A DNA stretch of 64,000 nt from Chondrus crispus (GCF_000350225.1 NW_005178992.1:432733-496732), one strand, 5' to 3'; positions 43,721 to 54,956 are shown, counted from the first letter of the stretch. Numbers and translations: made by a program. Notes: generated from the sequence alone by a model not told the origin.

Positions 43721-43862
43721 CCACGCAATCATGGCGCTTTTCTACGCATAGGAAACACTTGGGAATTTTCTGCTCGTGCAAGTATGGGTAAATCGCCATG
43801 CATGCATTGGTTTTGCATGGGCTTCGTATGGGAAAGTTTAGACTATCAGAAATACAGACGTA

Positions 43863-44212
43863 CCTAAAAGAATTGTCAAAGGAGGAGTACAGTATCCACT
43901 AGTACTAAAGAGGATGGTCGGGGAGATTGAAGGCAAGGACATAAGCGATTGTATGGAGATTAGTTGTAGAGTGAAAGGATAGTTTATTATAGTCTAGCAG
44001 GTACTGTATTGTTCTAAGTTTCAGCTACGATTTCTATAAAAGGCGCGGCGTTCGGACGGGGAAAGCAAACGGGGCCAGGCACAACCACTTACTAACCCTG
44101 AGAGCCACGCAATCTGCAACCCCAAGTGTGTCCAACTTAAGAACCGCTTTGCAAAACCATTCAACACAAGTAAGTCACTCTGTTCATTTTAATAACCCTG
44201 CGCACCGCTAAA
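43863..44212 (+). repeat. 5' LTR of gypsy element, second part
   Basis: 350 bp matching 49627-49976 with about three differences. It contains the promoter: ctataaaag near 44034-44042, followed by a GC-rich start region. Confidence 0.95.
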
Positions 44213-44265
44213 AGTGGTAGCATCGCCAAATCGATCTAACCCTATTTTTTACCAACATTTTTCCA

Positions 44266-44897
44266 GTGTGCGAAATCAACACCAACAGCGCAGATTCCAC
44301 ACGTGGCACAGGCAGCACCAATAGCGAGCCGGTGCCCATCATCATCGAACAAGGCGAAATTCAAGCTCAGAGCCAATCTACCTCGGCTAACAAGAGTGCA
44401 ACACCGCTGCCCGCTGAAAAAGAGTTACTTTTAATATTGCTCTGGAAAAGGGTGAGCTCGACCGTGGGGCTACCTTCGAGCTACCGTCGGCTAACGCAGG
44501 ACCGAGTGGAGAGAAGTGCTCCACTTGTCAACTTAACAAGCCGTACAACCAATCGTGGCCGGAGCACAACTGGTCTGAGTCCCATATAAGGCACCTCATT
44601 TTAAGCCGTGGATTTGGCCCTGCTGTGGAAAACCTTAACCGCGAGCACTCTGATATCCTTACAATAAAGTGCGATTTATGTCATACGAACTACAGGAACG
44701 CCTTATTGTTCAACGCGCATAAGGTTGAAGACGAGCACCGCCGCCGTGTCAACGAACTACATCGACTAGTACACTTGGCATCGAGCAAGGGCGTGATTGG
44801 ACGTTGGACCAAGGTTACTAAACCGAGGAAAACGAACCCCGGTGTACTATCGAAGACCTTGGGGCACTTCAAGAAATACTCCAAACGTTCAATTTAG
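44266..44897 (+). CDS. C2H2-type ORF of the gypsy element, one frameshift
   Basis: A first frame starts at 44266 (MCEINTNSADSTRG, Ser/Thr/Gln-rich). At a five-A run (44417-44421) the coding sense moves to the -1 frame, which continues FNIALEKGELDRGATFEL and carries two finger-like motifs: KCSTCQLNKP with His at EHNW/ESHIRH, and IKCDLCHTNY with FNAHKVEDEH. It stops at 44895-44897. A single extra A would join the parts. The upstream gypsy-like element has a comparable two-finger ORF before gag, so this is a shared accessory protein, possibly nucleic-acid binding. No function is known to me. Confidence 0.6.
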
Positions 44898-44973
44898 AGG
44901 TATTGACTACAGTAGAAATTTGGCATTAAAAAATTGCCTTGTTTGAAAATTTCAAAATTGTCTACTGTACATT

Positions 44974-45786
44974 ATGGAGCCAGATTCAATAATCCAAATG
45001 CAAAATGAGATCAGCTCTCTCTGCCAGCAAGTAGCTCAAGCTAATCAGTCATTACAGGAGCAAATAGCTCAGACAAATCAAGCTGTTGGTATCGCCACCC
45101 AATCTATTTCTAACGTAAATACCACGAATAGCAATAGCAATAGCCTTTTGCTAAAAACTGGCAAACCTGAAAAGTTCAACGGTGAAAATGCCCGAAGCTG
45201 GTTGAAAAGTATAGCAAATATTTTTGCAGCGCACAGCAATACAATCGATGACAATACAAAAATCAACTATGCCGTAAGCTATATGACGGGTGCGGGACTA
45301 CAATGGTGGGAGTTAGCAAACCTAAATGACAATGCTATAACATCATATGATGAGTTTCAAAAAGAACTATTAAACTATTTGGAACCTGTGAACAGAGAGT
45401 TGACCGCAAGAAAAATGTTGAGTGATCTAAAACAAATGGGCAAGTTAACCTTAGTCCGGGAATATAATAGAGAGTCCTCAAGATGGCTCTTGCAGATCCC
45501 AAGTATGACATATGCGGAACAGATATTCCACTACAGCCAGGGACTTAAGACCCGCACAAGAATCGAGGTCGAGCGGGCGGAACCACAATCATTGCAAGAC
45601 GTTATGAAAATTGCGGACAGACTTGATAGTCTCTTCAATAGTGGTCAAAACTACTTTGCATTCGCAAGATCAACGCCTAATTTTTCCTCTGCGCCTACAC
45701 CAATGCAAATTGGGAACATGCAACCGCGCAGAAGTACGAAACTGTCCCCAGCAGAAAAATCGCGAAGAATTGAGCATAGGTTATGC
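44974..45786 (+). CDS. Gag of the gypsy element, partial (gap)
   Basis: From ATG 44974 about 271 codons precede the gap. The N-terminus is a Gln-rich coiled coil (LCQQVAQANQSLQEQIAQTN). The capsid-like retrotransposon gag domain follows: KPEKFNGENARSWLKSIANI, then YMTGAGLQWWELA and FQKELLNYLEP. The frame runs into the N run at 45787; the zinc knuckle and the link to protease are missing. Gag assembles the particle around the element's RNA. Confidence 0.85.
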
Positions 45787-46075
45787 NNNNNNNNNNNNNN
45801 NNNNNNNNNNNNNNNNNNNNNNNNNNNNNNTCTTGCCCTGCGATATTCCTTTTCCCTTCCTCTGAACGATGTTCGGAATTGCTGGCATGGTTCGACGAAC
45901 CGTTGTCACCATCTTCGGAAAGGCCATTCGACTCGGCCATTGAGTCTTGGTCCTCTGGCTCGTCACCACCGTGACTCCTGCTCCGGCGTCGCAGATTCTT
46001 CTTCGAAGTCTTCGACTTGGAACTCCGCTGTTCCGCGGCCTTGTCCTTCTTCGATCGGCGGTCCCTTGACAATTC
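45787..46075. other. Assembly gap (44 N) plus unrelated sequence
   Basis: 44 N at 45787-45830 are followed by about 245 bases that do not continue gag or start protease. On the minus strand they encode a plausible Arg/Ser and acidic low-complexity peptide ([19 protein letters not shown], then EDQDSMAESNGLSEDGDNG), as in an SR-like host protein. Protease sequence resumes at about 46076. A chimeric contig end at the gap is the simplest explanation. The exact right border is uncertain by some ten bases. Confidence 0.6.
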
Positions 46076-49000
46076 CCATAGCACTATTCTGGTAGACAGT
46101 GGGTGCGAAGAAATAGTAATATCAAAAGCATATGCAGAGAAATTGAAGTTGAGAAAGGAGAATACTAACCTGAGTGCAGAACTATGGGACCGAACACTTG
46201 GTCCTCTGGAACAGTGGTACGAGAACCTTATCATACAAATTGGGGAAGCTACCATTACCGTACGGCTATACGTGGTGGACTGGATTGCTTACGACTTAAT
46301 CCTAGGCAAGGCGTGGTTATCCGAAGCCAACCCTTTAACCGATTGGAAAATGAACCGTATGGTACTTAAACAGGAAGAAAGGTTACTAACTCTGGACGCA
46401 GAGGCTCATAAGCATGGGGAAGCCCGCCTGACATACATGCTTACGAGTAAACAGTTCGTGAGGTTAGCGAAAAAGCAGAAAAGCACCATATATCATGTCG
46501 TATTGAAACCTTCTCAAGAGGAAGGAGAAAATAGTATAGAGACTAGTGAAAAGGACGATTACATGAAACAGTTAGACAGACTCCTGGGAGAATACAGATG
46601 CGTATTCCCGCAGGATCTGCCTAAAGGATTGCCTCTGAAAAGATCCGTTGAAATGAGAATAGACTTAGAAATGGATGCAAGACCCAAAACGGGTCCCATC
46701 TATAAACTTTCAAGAAAAGAGCTGGAAGAAATGAAGAACCAGCTAGAAGAAGCTCTTGAAAATGGATTCATACGCCCAAGTATAAGTCCTTGGGGTAGCC
46801 CTGTTTTGTTCACTCCAAAGAAAGACGGTGGCCTAAGAATGTGCATCGATTATCGAGCACTCAACAAACAGACTATTAAGAACCAAGTACCCTTACCGAG
46901 AATCGATGAAGTATGGGATCAAGTAGAAGGATCGAAATACTTCTCCACCATTGATCTAAGATCGGGGTATCATCAAATAAGGTTGAGGGATGCTAATATA
47001 CAAAAGGCAGCATTCCGGACTAGATATGATCAATACGAATACCTAGTAACGCCCTTTGGATTAACAGGGGCTCTAGGATGCTTCTAGACACTCATGAACA
47101 ATATCTTCAGACCACACTTAGATAAGTTTGTCCTTGTCTACTTAGACGACATCCCTATCTACAGTAAAACGAAAGAGGATCATCTGAACCATCTTAGGAC
47201 AATACTGCAAATATTGAAGGAGCATCAACTATACGGAAAGCTTTCAAAGTGTATATTCCTTTGTCATAATCGTGAGTACCTTGGCCACATAATAAGTGAG
47301 AATGGTATTCAAGTGAACCCAAGGAAGATTGAAGCTGTTCAAAAATGGGAAGCTCCTCGTAATGTAAATCCAATTCAAAGCTTTCTTGGTCTTTGTAACT
47401 ACTACCGGAGATTTGTAAAGGACTTCGCGACGATAGCAACTCCTTTATCTAATCTAACAAGAAAAGGTGCACCTTTTCAGTCGGGGCCATCACAAAAAGG
47501 AGCATTTGAAGAACTGAAGAGCAAACTAACAGAGGCTCCCGTACTTCGATACGCAGATCCCAGTTTACCGTATGAAGTAACTTCTGACGCATCTCAAACA
47601 GGTGTGGGTGCTGTCTTGACGCAAACTGACGAAACCGGATGCCGCCCAGTAGCATACGCTTCACGGAAACTGAATTAAGCAGAACAAGGATACAGTACAC
47701 ATGAAAGAGAACTTCTTGCTATTGTGTACTCTTTACAAACTTGGAGACCATACCTACACGGCTCAAAGTCTAAGATACTGACTGACCATCACCCATTGAA
47801 ATACTTGGATTCACAACGAACCTTATCCCGAAAACAAGCCAGATGGGTTGAATTCATGCAAGAGTTAGACTACCACATTGATTACATCAAGGGAAAGCAG
47901 AATACAGTAGCTGATGCATTATCGAGACAGTACCAGGAAGTGCACCAGACATCAGCCAGTGTTGTGAAACAGTTGATGGCATTTGCACTGGTAAAGGTGG
48001 ATGAAAATATTCTCAAAAGCCTTGAACGAGAGTACAGAAAGGACCCCGATTTCAAGAATGCGTTTGAAACCCCAACTGCTCCGTTCAGTAAGAACAAAAA
48101 CCGCCTTTACTTTGAGAATAGGCTCTGTATTCCGAATGGAAAGATGGGAGTAGTCGTGTTGCACGACAATCACGAATCTCTCTTTGGTGCACATCGAGGA
48201 TTCGAAAAGACCTTACAATATGTCAGGAGACATTTTTATTGGCCTAGCATGAACAAAGAACTACACGAATACATCAAGACATGCCCAAAGTGTCAAGAAG
48301 CCAAAAGCCTAACCCAGAACAAACTGGGAAAATTCAGACCATTTCCGCCACCACAAAAGAAATGGGAACAGATATATATGGACTTCATATTCGATCTCCC
48401 GAGGACGAATACGAACAAAACTGCTATACTTGTTGTTGTGGACAAACTCTCCAAACACACGCATTTTATTCCAATTGAATCAAACCATACTGCCAAAGAT
48501 ACAGCAAAGGTGTTCTACAACGAGATATACAAACATCACGGTCTTCCAAGAAAGATAATATCAGACCGTGACACAAGATTCACAAGTACTTTATGGAAGG
48601 AAATCATGAAGCTACAACGAGTCAAGTTAAACTTATCAACCGCCTTCCTTCCTCAAACTGATGGGAAATCAGAAAGGGCATTCAGAACATTGCAAGAAAT
48701 GCTACGTTGCTTTGTTAGCTATACGCAAAGAGACTGGAGTAAACACCTACCAGGACTCGAGTTTGCGTACAACAATCACATAAGTGACACAACTCAACAA
48801 ACTCCTTTTTTCCTAGAGTATGGTCAGCACCCACTCTCTGTTTCTGACGTCCTCCACTTTGATGGATCAGAAACACTTACTGTGACCACACAAAGGTTTT
48901 TCGAGAACAGAAGAAGAGCTAATAAAATGGCAAAGCTGTCCATCACAGCTTCGAACGAACGAAACGCCGAACAAGTCAACAAACACAGAAGAGATCATTC

Positions 49001-49460
49001 ATTTCACCTAGAAGACCAAGTAATGCTCTCGACAAAGAACTTACCACTCAAGACAGGAAGAAACAAAATGTTATCACCGAAGTACATTGGACCATTCAAA
49101 GTTATCGACATCCTAGCGTCCGGAAACGCATACAAGTTGCAACTACCAGAGAAATATCAAAACCTTCATCCTACATTCCACATATCTCTTCTCAAGTCAT
49201 ACTACAATGATCAACATAGAAGAACTGTCCGTCGCGAGTCTACATTTCAGACCGAAGACAAGATGCCGCCTACAATTGACATCATTTCCCACCGCAGCAC
49301 TCAAGACTCTATCGATTTCTTAGTATCAGAAAACTCAGGAAACATACTTCAAGACAAATGGATTGACGAACAACACCTTCCAAGCGACAAGCCTTCTATT
49401 CAACGTTACTTCGACTCCATCACCTACTACCCACCTCCAAGCTTATTCGAGGACGAATAA
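46076..49460 (+). pseudogene. Gypsy pol: protease, RT, RNase H, integrase; two stops
   Basis: One frame, broken by TAG at 47085-47087 and TAA at 47676-47678. Protease: [20 protein letters not shown] (DSG). Reverse transcriptase: [27 protein letters not shown], and the catalytic YLDDIPIYS. RNase H: VTSDASQTGVGAVL. Integrase: zinc site HRGFEKTLQYVRRHFYWPSM with CPKCQEAK, then MDFIFDLPRT (D), ISDRDTRFTS (D), PQTDGKSERAF (E), and a C-terminal GPFKVIDILASG with LHPTFHISLLKSY. The TAG falls inside RT, where the family has FQ (CAG to TAG fits), and the TAA falls in RNase H. The enzyme set is complete but this copy should be inactive. Missing: the N-terminal join to gag. Confidence 0.9.
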
Positions 49461-49481
49461 CCATGTTAAAGGGGGAGGAGT

Positions 49482-49976
49482 TGTAACGGTTGAAGGACAA
49501 GCACAGTATGTATGTCTTTGTAATTTTACTTTGTATAAACATACTGCGCGCGTCCTTCCCGAATGGACTGGCTCCTCCATTCTTTAAAAGGATGGCATAG
49601 AACTACAACATAATTTCTATGCCATACCTAAAAGAATTGTCAAAGGAGGAGTACAGTATCCACTAGTACTAAAGAGGATGGTCGGGGAGATTGAAGGCAA
49701 GGACATAAGCGATTGTATGGAGATTAGTTGTAGAGTGAAAGGATAGTTTATTATAGTCTAGCAGGTACTGTATTGTTCTAAGTTTCAGCTACGATTTCTA
49801 TAAAAGGCGCGGCGTTCGGACGGGGAAAGCAAAAGGGGCCAGGCACAACCACTCACTAACCCTGAGAGCCACGCAATCTGCAACCCCAAGTGTGTCCAAC
49901 TTAAGAACCGCTTTGCAAAACCATTCAACACAAGTAAGTCACTCTGTTCATTTAAATAACCCTGCGCACCGCTAAA
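49482..49976 (+). repeat. 3' LTR of gypsy element
   Basis: 495 bp, uninterrupted. It serves as the reference for the split 5' LTR. It follows the polypurine tract aaagggggagga directly. Confidence 0.95.
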
Positions 49977-50040
49977 CTGCAGGCATCGCAAACACGCTAA
50001 ACCAATAGCTTCCAAATAGTTGCACGATGTGAACACTCAC

Positions 50041-51600
50041 CAACAGCAGGACCAATACTGCTGCCACTCGACAGTAATCCCAGCAGCATGCTCTTGCTCA
50101 TCCGCCCCAGTACCTTGGTGAACAGGCTCATGCTCGCCGTGGAAAAGAATATCGACGCCTTGATGATTAGAATGAACCCTACAATCACTTGCCACTCTCG
50201 AACTTGTCCCATAATTGGTAAGAAAAGCATCATTCCAATGAGCTTGCTGCACAGTCCTATCACCATGATCTGTCGATCCATCAAATACTTGGACAAAAGG
50301 GCCACCAGCAATGATGGAATCACAGCCAGTATCGCAATCAGTTCAAAAATCAGTCCAAGTTTTGCATCTGTTACCTCGAACACGTTCACAAGCACCGGTT
50401 GAAACGCAGTCATGAACACACCAGCACTCATGTTCACTCCTAACATGATACCTGTTTACAAACAATACACATGAAAATCAAACCATGTTAAATCGAGAGC
50501 TTTCTGCCCCCACTTTGACTTTGTCATCATTGTTTAAGTTCAACAATTGACGTACCGCAGAAGAAAGTGAAAATCTTATTCCGATATGCCTGTAAGTTCA
50601 CTACAACCTCTCACCCACCGCCATACTGAATTGTAACATTTCCTAGCTGTTCATCGCGGTCTCGTCCGTCGCTAGTCCCAGACGGAGTCACACTTCGCGT
50701 CAGCATGGCAATCGATACGATCGTGATACCAAGCATTGACAATCCTGCTGTCAAGTACGCCATCGAAAATCGATCCACTATGAAAGACCCTAGTGGAAAG
50801 CTGCCTCGGTACATAGAGAACAGAATCCATTGAAGTGGACCCATCAACGCTCCGACTGGTGTCATTAGAGCATGTATAGACAGTACGGTGGTTCTCTCTT
50901 GAGAAGGTATGACTTTGGTAAGAATTGAAACCCGAATTATTCGAAGGCTGTTAGACACTGCATACATTGAGTAGCCGACGAAAAACAAGAAAAGATTGGT
51001 TCTTGCGATCGTAATGATGAGCAATCCGCAAGCTGCGACACATGAGCCGACGGCTAACGCTCTGCTGGGTCCAATTGAGGACGCCACTTTGCCAAGAAGT
51101 ATGTTACTCGCTATCGGCACAGCGGACTGTAACGCGGAAGTCGTGACATAAGGAGAAATATTGGTGGATGAGGTGTAGCCAACATAATTCATATAGAGAA
51201 GTAGACTCGGGCTGACAGAAGTCATGGTGAGCATGGTTAGAACGGCGATGGCGAAGACAATGACCACAATAAAGTAAGAAGTCTGGGTTGTGAAGTCGAG
51301 AATGGACTGAAAATACTTGAAAAAAGACCAAACTGCTGTCAAAACCTTGGTAAATCCGTGCTAAATGGCTTGATCGATTCGCAAGACAAGTGCTGGTGAT
51401 TCAAGTTGATGATGAATGGGGTGACCATGGCCTGAACGCGATGTGCAAAACAGGAGGTTTTTCTTGACTGCGTAGCGTTTGGGACATCGGGGATAATCGT
51501 GAATGGAGTCACACGAGTAGTGCTTGTCCAGTGCATTGAACAATGTAGCATGGGGATCATCGGGATGGAGAAGTGGAGTTTCTTCCGGTGATGTAGCCAT
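50041..51600 (-). CDS. MFS transporter, exons 1-3 (gene split by retrotransposon)
   Basis: Exon 1 starts at ATG 51600 (MATSPEETPLLHPDD), with an acidic dileucine-type motif ETPLL as in lysosomal or vacuolar proteins. The next open stretch, 51342-50615, has several membrane segments (SYFIVVIVFAIAVLTMLTM; LFLFFVGYSMYAVSNSLRII) and the MFS-like loop LTKVIPSQERTTVLSIHAL. The region 51343-51400 holds a same-frame TAG and probably a short intron. A second intron lies at about 50447-50614. Exon 3 runs to 50041, donor gtgagt. The last exon is 28870-28794. The NSLRII...SQERT pattern recalls the MFSD8/CLN7 group, but the substrate is unknown. The retrotransposon occupies the third intron. Confidence 0.7.
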
Positions 51601-51807
51601 GTCGAGAACCCTGTGGAGCGGCGGTCGGCGAAGAGGGAGCAGGGAGGCGGACAGAATGCTCCGAAGAAGTTTTACAGTAAAGGCCGCGTTCAGGAGATCT
51701 CGATATGTCTGAGAGACGGTACTTCCTATCTCTTGTTAGATAAAGCGAAAGAATTATCATCGGATCAAAGTCAGATCAATCAAACGCCAGATTGACCCGT
51801 TTTCCTT

Positions 51808-52046
51808 AATACCCACATTTCGACCAAAGTTTCGCATGAAATTGATTGCGCACAACGGCGCGCAATTGCGGCCTGGATCAGGACCTCGGTGAGACACAAC
51901 GGTCCGGCAAACACACACAAGCGCCCCGATCCACGTCATTGGTACGGTAATTCCGCCGGCGGTGATCGGGGTGATCGTCGCACTGCTTTTCCAATAGATA
52001 TAATGCCGCTAATTTCATGCCAAACTTTGGTCGAAATGTGGGTATT
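51808..52046. repeat. MITE-like fold inside the left end of the Mutator-like element
   Basis: The outer 36 bases of the left terminal repeat recur in inverted form at 52011-52046 with one mismatch. They thus enclose a 239-bp unit resembling a non-autonomous derivative or a foldback terminus. No 9-bp duplication flanks 52046. Confidence 0.85.
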
Positions 52047-52186
52047 TACTTTATGCATACGCCGCCCCACTCCTCCCACTTCTTCCACCAATCCTCCCCA
52101 TACCCCTCCTTTACTTGCTACTTCTCCCCACATTGTTACCCTATCATACCTCTTTCCTCCCCCTCAATTGATACTCTGTAACTTTC

Positions 52187-54748
52187 CTAGTTCTTTACGG
52201 ATTGTGCAGTGTTTGCGTTAGACCAAGTGCGGGGTTGCCTGCGCATGCTTTTGTCATGTTCAATATCTCTTTTGTACTTCTTTAAATTCCTCAGCACAGT
52301 GCCGTTGATATACATGATTTGCTTACTGCCGGTTGTAGTTTCAGACAGACTTGAGATATGTTCTGTCATCCACACACAGACCTCTCTTGCCTCGCGTGCG
52401 GCTGCAGCAATGTTCTTCATCAAACTTTCTGTCGAGTCTGCAAAGAATTCATTGCTGAGAATGTTCGCTATGCTATTGTCGTTTATGCACAGCTGGGGAG
52501 GAGCTGCATGATTCTGATGACGTTGCAGCGCCCCCTCAAGCTTTGGAATGAACCTGTTTGGCTCTCTTTGTATCTCCAGGAAAGGAGGGTGCCGCCTTCG
52601 GATTATGTCACGATAAACAGGCATATCTGCCCGAGCAACTAGATGCTTGCACAGTAGAAAGGGGCTTCGAAGATAAGCCGGGCATGAGCATGTCCACGTG
52701 TCCTTGTCCACAATATAAATCCCTCGAATTGTCGTTGTAGCACATCTCTTCCATTCCTCGACAAATTCTCGCCACCAACTGGGCTTCTTCCTTCCATTCA
52801 TCAGAAGATGGTAGTCCGATGTATACTTGCTCAATAGCTTACTGTCAAGAACATAAAGCAGAAGATTTACTCTGGGGCGGTTGTATGGCAATAAATAAAA
52901 GCGCTTCAGAAGTGACCAGTGCGACTCGCACATCATAGTTGTCTTCGAAAGGGGTATCAGGGAAGCATTTCTACGACCCCAACAAAAGAATGTGTTATCA
53001 TCATACCAATTCCGTAGCAGATAATCCTTGAGGGTGCTTTCTGTTCCAGACGAGAAGAAGGTGTGGAGCTCATCTTTGGCTTTCTCTTTTGCAAAAAGCA
53101 TGGAGAAGTGCTTGTCAAAAAAAGGATGCCGATTAAAGTGCAGGGTAATCAGGTCCATCAGCGCTTGCTCCTTTTCCTTCGAAAGGACGCTTTTCTTTTC
53201 TTTTCTCAGTCCCGATATCTTCTGCTTAACTGCCCTTTTCCAATGCCAAAGGCACAGAGACGGATTAATACCATACACACGCTTGATAGCGTCAAGCTGC
53301 CCGGAATCTTTGTCCGAAAAAAAGAACAGAGGACGGAAAGAGTTCAAGGTTCTATGCATAGCCTTGAAGACACCCAAAATTGTGTCTTTTCGTCTTACGT
53401 TTTGTCCGTGTTTGCCCCCTCCTTCGACGAAAAAGTAAATTAACGGAAACCCAGTACCAAGCACAGTACCTAACACGACAAAAAATTCCAGACCTGACCC
53501 GTTTGTTTTGTACGTCGAGTCAATGAACCCCTCTACAATCTGGTGCTGCCTGCATAAGGAAGCTCCTAGACTAGTCGACAGTGCCACCGCAAAAGGAGAC
53601 GATTGATGAAAAATGACATCGAAGTTTTTGCCTTCATTGGCAAAAATAAGTAGAGATTGCTTGGGATCCACTGACCTGCGAAAGTTTGAAGTGACCGTGT
53701 CTAACCAAGTCTGATACACCTGCGCGTACTGTATAAACAAATGGCCAGATGCGCGAAGATTCGCACAAATCATAAATGGTGAGCTCCCTTCCGTCGCTCG
53801 CTGCTGAACGATTGACTTGCACTCCTGCGTCAGACAGAACTTTCTCTGTGCCACTTCGTGGAATGAGTTGTGCCTAACCGCTGTTCTAGAAACAGCTCCA
53901 CGTGAAAAAGAAAAAGAGATGCCACCGCAGCAATTATACATTTGTGCAGTCAATTTTCTCCTCTTGGCATCGGCGTTGTGTCTTCGTTGACTGCAAATTA
54001 GTTGCACGGAGTTCACGCCACGCATGTGCGTGTTATAACTGAACTTCTCTACTTTTTCAACGACAGCTTTAACCTGTGTTTGAAATTCAAGACGCGCAGC
54101 CTGATCCATGTTGCGATCTGTCGCGTACCAACATTCTACATTAACGTTTAGACGCACAGCTGTATGAAAATGTTTACAGTGCTCCTCTTCGATAAATTCT
54201 GCTTCATGGGTAGCAACAAAGGGAAGCTAGGCACTGAAATAGACCTTGTTTGGGATACTAGTGGCGGGTTCTTGCTGGCGACAATGTGAGCAGTTTGTGC
54301 TCAGCTTTCCTCCCTTGCCCAAAAACCTGGCCATTTCTTTGTATCTTTTGCAGCGGTTGCACTTTGTCAAGCACAGAGCTCGTAAGTTGCTCAAACATGA
54401 TTGAGTCTCTGTCCCCCATACCGCATTGACCAGCGCAGAGAATACATTCTCATCAATGATGACAGAACTAGTGTCACTAGTATCTGACACGGCTCTCAGA
54501 ATGGATTTTAGATCGGCGTAGGTCACCGTAGTTACTTCAGAAAGCGTTGAGACCACTTCTTCGAGTTAAGGGAACAAACCGTGAAAGCACTCGTGAAACA
54601 TGAGTTTTGCAGATGCAACGTTCACTGTCCGTACCTCTCCTTTCCCAGATGACATCCCAAATGTACACAAAATGCCCGAGCCGCACTGTATATACTGGAC
54701 AAGCGTTTTAAATTGGCGACAGGGGCAAGGAACAATTGCAGAGAGCAA
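52187..54748 (-). CDS. MULE transposase with SWIM zinc finger, in-frame stops
   Basis: The core ORF 54157-52187 (656 codons) has the MULE DDE domain: GFIDSTYKTNGSG (D near 210), FFFSDKDSGQLDAIKRVYG (D near 283), MCESHWSLLKRFY (E near 411), and a CLWHWKRA motif. A SWIM finger follows at about 487 (WTCSCPAYLRSPFLLCKHLV). The C-terminus is unassigned. Upstream the same frame continues through TAG (54227-54229) into a Cys-rich stretch (CNRCKRYKEMARFLGKGGK, then CSHC), and through TAA (54566-54568) to about 54748. It is probably one transposase with an N-terminal zinc-binding domain. Both stops could come from CAG/CAA by C-to-T. Confidence 0.8.
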
Positions 54749-54956
54749 TTAGAAGCACACTGGGGGCAGGCTGACTGACGATTGCGGGCGGCCGCGGGTG
54801 AGGATGAATCTGTGCCCACGCTGCGGACCGTCGCTTGTGAAGGAGCAGAAGCAAGATAAAGACTCGCCTGAGGGGGGCACGGCGTCGTAATTGGGGCAGT
54901 GAGATATGATCGTAGCAAGAGTACGAGTAGAAGCGGAGACTTGCAGACACCGGTGG

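Larger units (their letters stand above)
29021..43860. mobile_element. 14.8-kb Plavaka-like DNA transposon nested in the LTR
   Basis: The intact 3' LTR reads gccatacctaaaag. In the 5' LTR this is split as gccaTA-[element]-TAcctaaaag, a clean TA target duplication. The ends are inverted: cgtctgtatttctgat at 29021-29036 mirrors 43845-43860 perfectly, and similarity continues imperfectly for about 55 bp. Both ends are followed inward by subterminal arrays built on catgcaagcccatg. The transposase at 38265-41753 is Plavaka-like. Also inside are an unknown coiled-coil protein, a truncated anoctamin gene and a decayed Sel1-repeat gene, which look like captured host DNA. It must be younger than the retrotransposon. 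Confidence 0.9.
28876..49976 (+). mobile_element. Ty3/gypsy LTR retrotransposon with nested insertion
   Basis: LTRs of 495 bp: the 5' LTR is split into 28876-29020 and 43863-44212; the 3' LTR is 49482-49976. They differ at only about three positions. The 5-bp target duplication is ctgca (28871-28875 and 49977-49981). A polypurine tract (aaagggggagga) precedes the 3' LTR, and a tggtagc primer-binding-like site starts two bases after the 5' LTR. Order inside: zinc-finger ORF, gag, protease, reverse transcriptase, RNase H, integrase. LTRs begin TGTAAC but end GCTAAA rather than CA, which is atypical. High LTR identity means recent insertion, yet pol has two stop codons. Confidence 0.95.

Noticed and set aside
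43395..43867. Several overlapping ORFs of 80-134 codons on both strands
   Set aside because: All are produced by the ~20-bp subterminal repeat; all frames are open because the repeat lacks stops.
45695..46255. 186-codon ORF across the N gap
   Set aside because: Joins gag antisense, unknown bases and a probably mis-joined fragment; not a real gene.
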